Part shown: positions 6,568 through 7,982 of the stretch, piece after piece | How the letters are laid out: every line of letters begins with the position of its first letter | How positions within the stretch are numbered: position 1 is the first letter of the stretch | Origin: an uncultured Oscillospiraceae bacterium | GTDB taxonomy: Bacteria > Bacillota > Clostridia > Oscillospirales > Oscillospiraceae | Assembly (NCBI GenBank): GCA_947627085.1 | Contig: CANQUO010000097.1 | Coordinates: 1-7,982 of the forward strand | Direction: 5' to 3' | Length of the DNA stretch: 7,982 nucleotides | Notes under the pieces: model-generated | Told to the model about the DNA's origin: nothing | The model's database searches: none | The model's input: the letters and a program-made list of their open reading frames with translations, nothing else | Translations under genes and position numbers: made by a program

Positions 6568-6775
6568 CGCCCCCACCGTAGGCGCCAATCCAATCATCAA
6601 ATATTTTTCGCAAGGACATGCGCCTTGCGAAAAATCCCTTTTGTTTTGCGCAGTGTACGGCCCTTCGGGCCGTGCGCGTAGCAAAACAGCAGGACCCGGG
6701 ATTTGAAATTCTAATTTCAAATCCCGGGTCCGCACGTCCCCCTTTGCCTCAAAAGGCTCCGCCTTTTGAGGCAAT
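6568..6775 (-). repeat. Repeat element copy 2: constant blocks with three variable hairpins
   Basis: Same architecture and orientation as 4292-4504. The constant end (6568-6602) and core (6642-6688) are almost identical to copy 1. Hairpin 1 (6603-6615/6623-6635) keeps the ACATGCG loop (6616-6622), but 5 of 13 base pairs are changed on both sides. Hairpin 2 is unrelated to that of copy 1: a perfect 19-bp stem (6692-6710/6713-6731) with GGACCCGGGATTTGAAATT as left arm. Constant CGCACGT follows (6731-6737). Hairpin 3 has a 14-bp stem, TTGCCTCAAAAGGC (6744-6757) with its complement (6761-6774). The element starts two bases past the stop codon of the CDF gene and lies between it and the sigma operon. 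Confidence 0.85.
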
Positions 6776-6776
6776 T

Positions 6777-7880
6777 TCAGTCGCTTATATCACTGTCCAG
6801 CACCACCGCAAATGTGTAATCGGGGTAGAGCTTCTCCATCTTGGCGATTATGCCGTCGCGTATCTGCTCCTTTCTGGCGCATTTGAAGTCCAATATGAGG
6901 TCGAATGTCACAAGCTTTCTGTCCGTGTCCACGTAAAAGCCGTGCATCTGCAATATATCCGCATATCCCCCTACGATGTCCCGGAGCGTCTCCTTCATCT
7001 TCCCGATCTCCGGGTCCACGGTGTTGGAGGCGTATATGCCAACCGTGAGGACGATGCCGAAATTGTTGAAAACATCCTCCATAAGCTCCCGGGTGAGGCC
7101 GTGTATCTCCCGGGCGGTCATCTCGTCGGGGACCTCGATGTGGACAGAGCCGATTATCCTCTCCGGTCCGTAGCGGTGGAGGGCCAGGTCGTAGGCGCCC
7201 AATATCTGGGGCCGGCGGCATATGTACTCCTTAAGCTTAATGGAAAGGCCGCTGTCCACCCTGGTGCCGATTATCTCACCAAGGCCCCGCACCAAAAGCT
7301 CCATGCCGGTCTTGAGCATTATGACAGATATCACAGCGCCCAGCCAGCCCTCAAGATTGAGATGCCAGATGATGGATATGAAGGCCGCTATGAGGGTGGA
7401 GACCGAGATGAGGCAGTCGAACATGGCGTCGGTCCCGGAGGCCACCAGCGCCTCGGAGTTGAGCTTTCTCCCCTGTCCCCTGACGAACCGGCCGAGGAAG
7501 AACTTCGTCACCACCGCCACGGCGATTATTATGAGGGACGCGGCGGAATATTTCGCCGCCACCGGGTCCATTATCTTAAGGACCGACTCCCTGAACGCCG
7601 CGAGGCCCGCAATGAGCACCACCAGCGCCACGGTTATGCTGGTGACGTACTCTATCTGCCCGTGGCCGTATGGGTGCTCCCTGTCCGGGGCCCGGCCGGC
7701 TAATTTTGTGCCCACAATGGTTATCACCGAGGACAGGGCGTCGGACAGGTTGTTCACCGCGTCCATGACTATGGCCACGGACCCGGTGACAAAGCCCACC
7801 ACGGCTTTAAATGCCACCAGCACAAGATTTACGGCTATGCCGATGAGGCTGACCCTGACGATGCTCCTTGTTCGCTCCAT
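6777..7880 (-). CDS. Cation diffusion facilitator (CDF) exporter, probable Mn2+ type
   Basis: A 367-residue CDF-family proton-coupled exporter of divalent cations in the cytoplasmic membrane. It has about six TM segments (within about 9-185) and a cytoplasmic C-terminal dimerisation domain. TM2 carries VNNLSDALSS, giving N43-x3-D47. The loop has HPYGHGQIEYVTS (H69, H73). TM5 carries SGTDAMFDCLIS, giving D151-x3-D155. An N/D-D/D site is the pattern described for Mn2+-transporting CDF proteins (MntE-like), whereas Zn2+ types have His at one position; Fe2+ or other metals remain possible. The C-terminal part (about 205-367) is long enough for the usual alpha/beta domain plus an extra segment. 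The start at 7880 is chosen because GAGGA sits just upstream (7884-7888). An ATG at 7907 would add nine residues but has no ribosome binding site. No manganese riboswitch is visible in the short upstream stretch. Confidence 0.9.
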   Translation of the reverse strand: MERTRSIVRVSLIGIAVNLVLVAFKAVVGFVTGSVAIVMDAVNNLSDALSSVITIVGTKLAGRAPDREHPYGHGQIEYVTSITVALVVLIAGLAAFRESVLKIMDPVAAKYSAASLIIIAVAVVTKFFLGRFVRGQGRKLNSEALVASGTDAMFDCLISVSTLIAAFISIIWHLNLEGWLGAVISVIMLKTGMELLVRGLGEIIGTRVDSGLSIKLKEYICRRPQILGAYDLALHRYGPERIIGSVHIEVPDEMTAREIHGLTRELMEDVFNNFGIVLTVGIYASNTVDPEIGKMKETLRDIVGGYADILQMHGFYVDTDRKLVTFDLILDFKCARKEQIRDGIIAKMEKLYPDYTFAVVLDSDISD

Positions 7881-7919
7881 CTTTCCTCGCCATCCCAAAA
7901 AATTCATACTAATATCTAA

Positions 7920-7982
7920 TTAAAATAAGACATTCGCGGCGGCCTTTTCCGCGTCATGCGGCGTCAGCCGCCTTGGAAATAC
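7920..7982 (-). CDS. Possible C-terminal end of an upstream gene (partial, cut by window edge)
   Basis: One minus-strand frame is open from the window edge to a TAA at 7920-7922 and encodes about 20 residues ending RRLTPHDAEKAAANVLF. The other two minus-strand frames stop within about 30 bases of the edge. The amphipathic, Ala/Glu-rich ending with GC-rich codons looks like a real protein tail but is too short to assign. If real, the CDF gene lies about 40 bp downstream and may share its transcript. The same bases contain two small GC hairpins (5-bp arms at 7935-7939/7949-7953 and 7958-7962/7967-7971), which may be chance. Confidence 0.35.
   Translation of the reverse strand, partial: VFPRRLTPHDAEKAAANVLF

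Noticed and set aside
6496..6774. N-terminal extension of the sigma factor frame
   Set aside because: It would place about 93 residues of repeat-derived sequence ahead of a normal ECF sigma factor. The ATG at 6495 has GGAGG at ideal spacing, while the upstream start has none.
6618..7703. 361-codon plus-strand ORF across repeat copy 2 and antisense to the CDF gene
   Set aside because: It starts in the repeat hairpin loop and lies opposite a clear CDF coding region. The His/Tyr/Gly-rich, low-complexity translation is typical of an antisense shadow in GC-rich DNA.

Overview
The window looks like a chromosomal segment from a GC-rich member of the Clostridia, most likely Oscillospiraceae-like. 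The clues are the type of ECF sigma factor and its membrane partner, an EcsA-like ABC ATPase paired with an exporter-type permease, strong GGAGG ribosome binding sites on GC-rich genes, and intergenic DNA full of hairpins. The genus cannot be told from the sequence.

Layout from left to right. Bases 1-76 may be the last bases of an insertion sequence (a transposase-like C-terminus running into a possible terminal repeat). A bidirectional terminator (116-144) closes a minus-strand YbgC/FadM-type acyl-CoA thioesterase (144-557), whose predicted promoter is overlaid by a perfect 13-bp inverted repeat. The gap at 558-901 holds that promoter, an opposite plus-strand promoter, and a compact structured RNA (711-853) that starts at the predicted transcription start and ends in a strong intrinsic terminator. 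The plus-strand operon that follows has an ABC ATPase (902-1657) and an 877-residue membrane protein (1654-4287) that joins an ABC-exporter-like permease to a CPBP (Abi/CAAX-type) intramembrane protease. After a repeat element (4292-4504), the rest is on the minus strand: a membrane-anchored putative anti-sigma/sensor protein (4502-5941) overlapping its ECF sigma factor (5938-6495), a second copy of the repeat (6568-6775), a CDF cation exporter with a manganese-type site (6777-7880), and possibly the end of one more gene at the right edge.

How the genes fit together: the ATPase and permease/protease should form one exporter complex, perhaps one that processes or exports a peptide, with expression gated by the leader RNA and terminator. 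The sigma factor and membrane partner should form a surface-signal module. The CDF protein should export Mn2+ or a similar divalent cation.

The most unusual feature is the pair of about 210-bp repeats. They share constant blocks, but three hairpins in each have different sequences while staying fully base-paired. A constant 7-nt loop can pair with a distant constant segment in the minus-strand RNA, which is the direction of transcription expected at both sites. This points to a mobile or dispersed structured 3'-UTR RNA.
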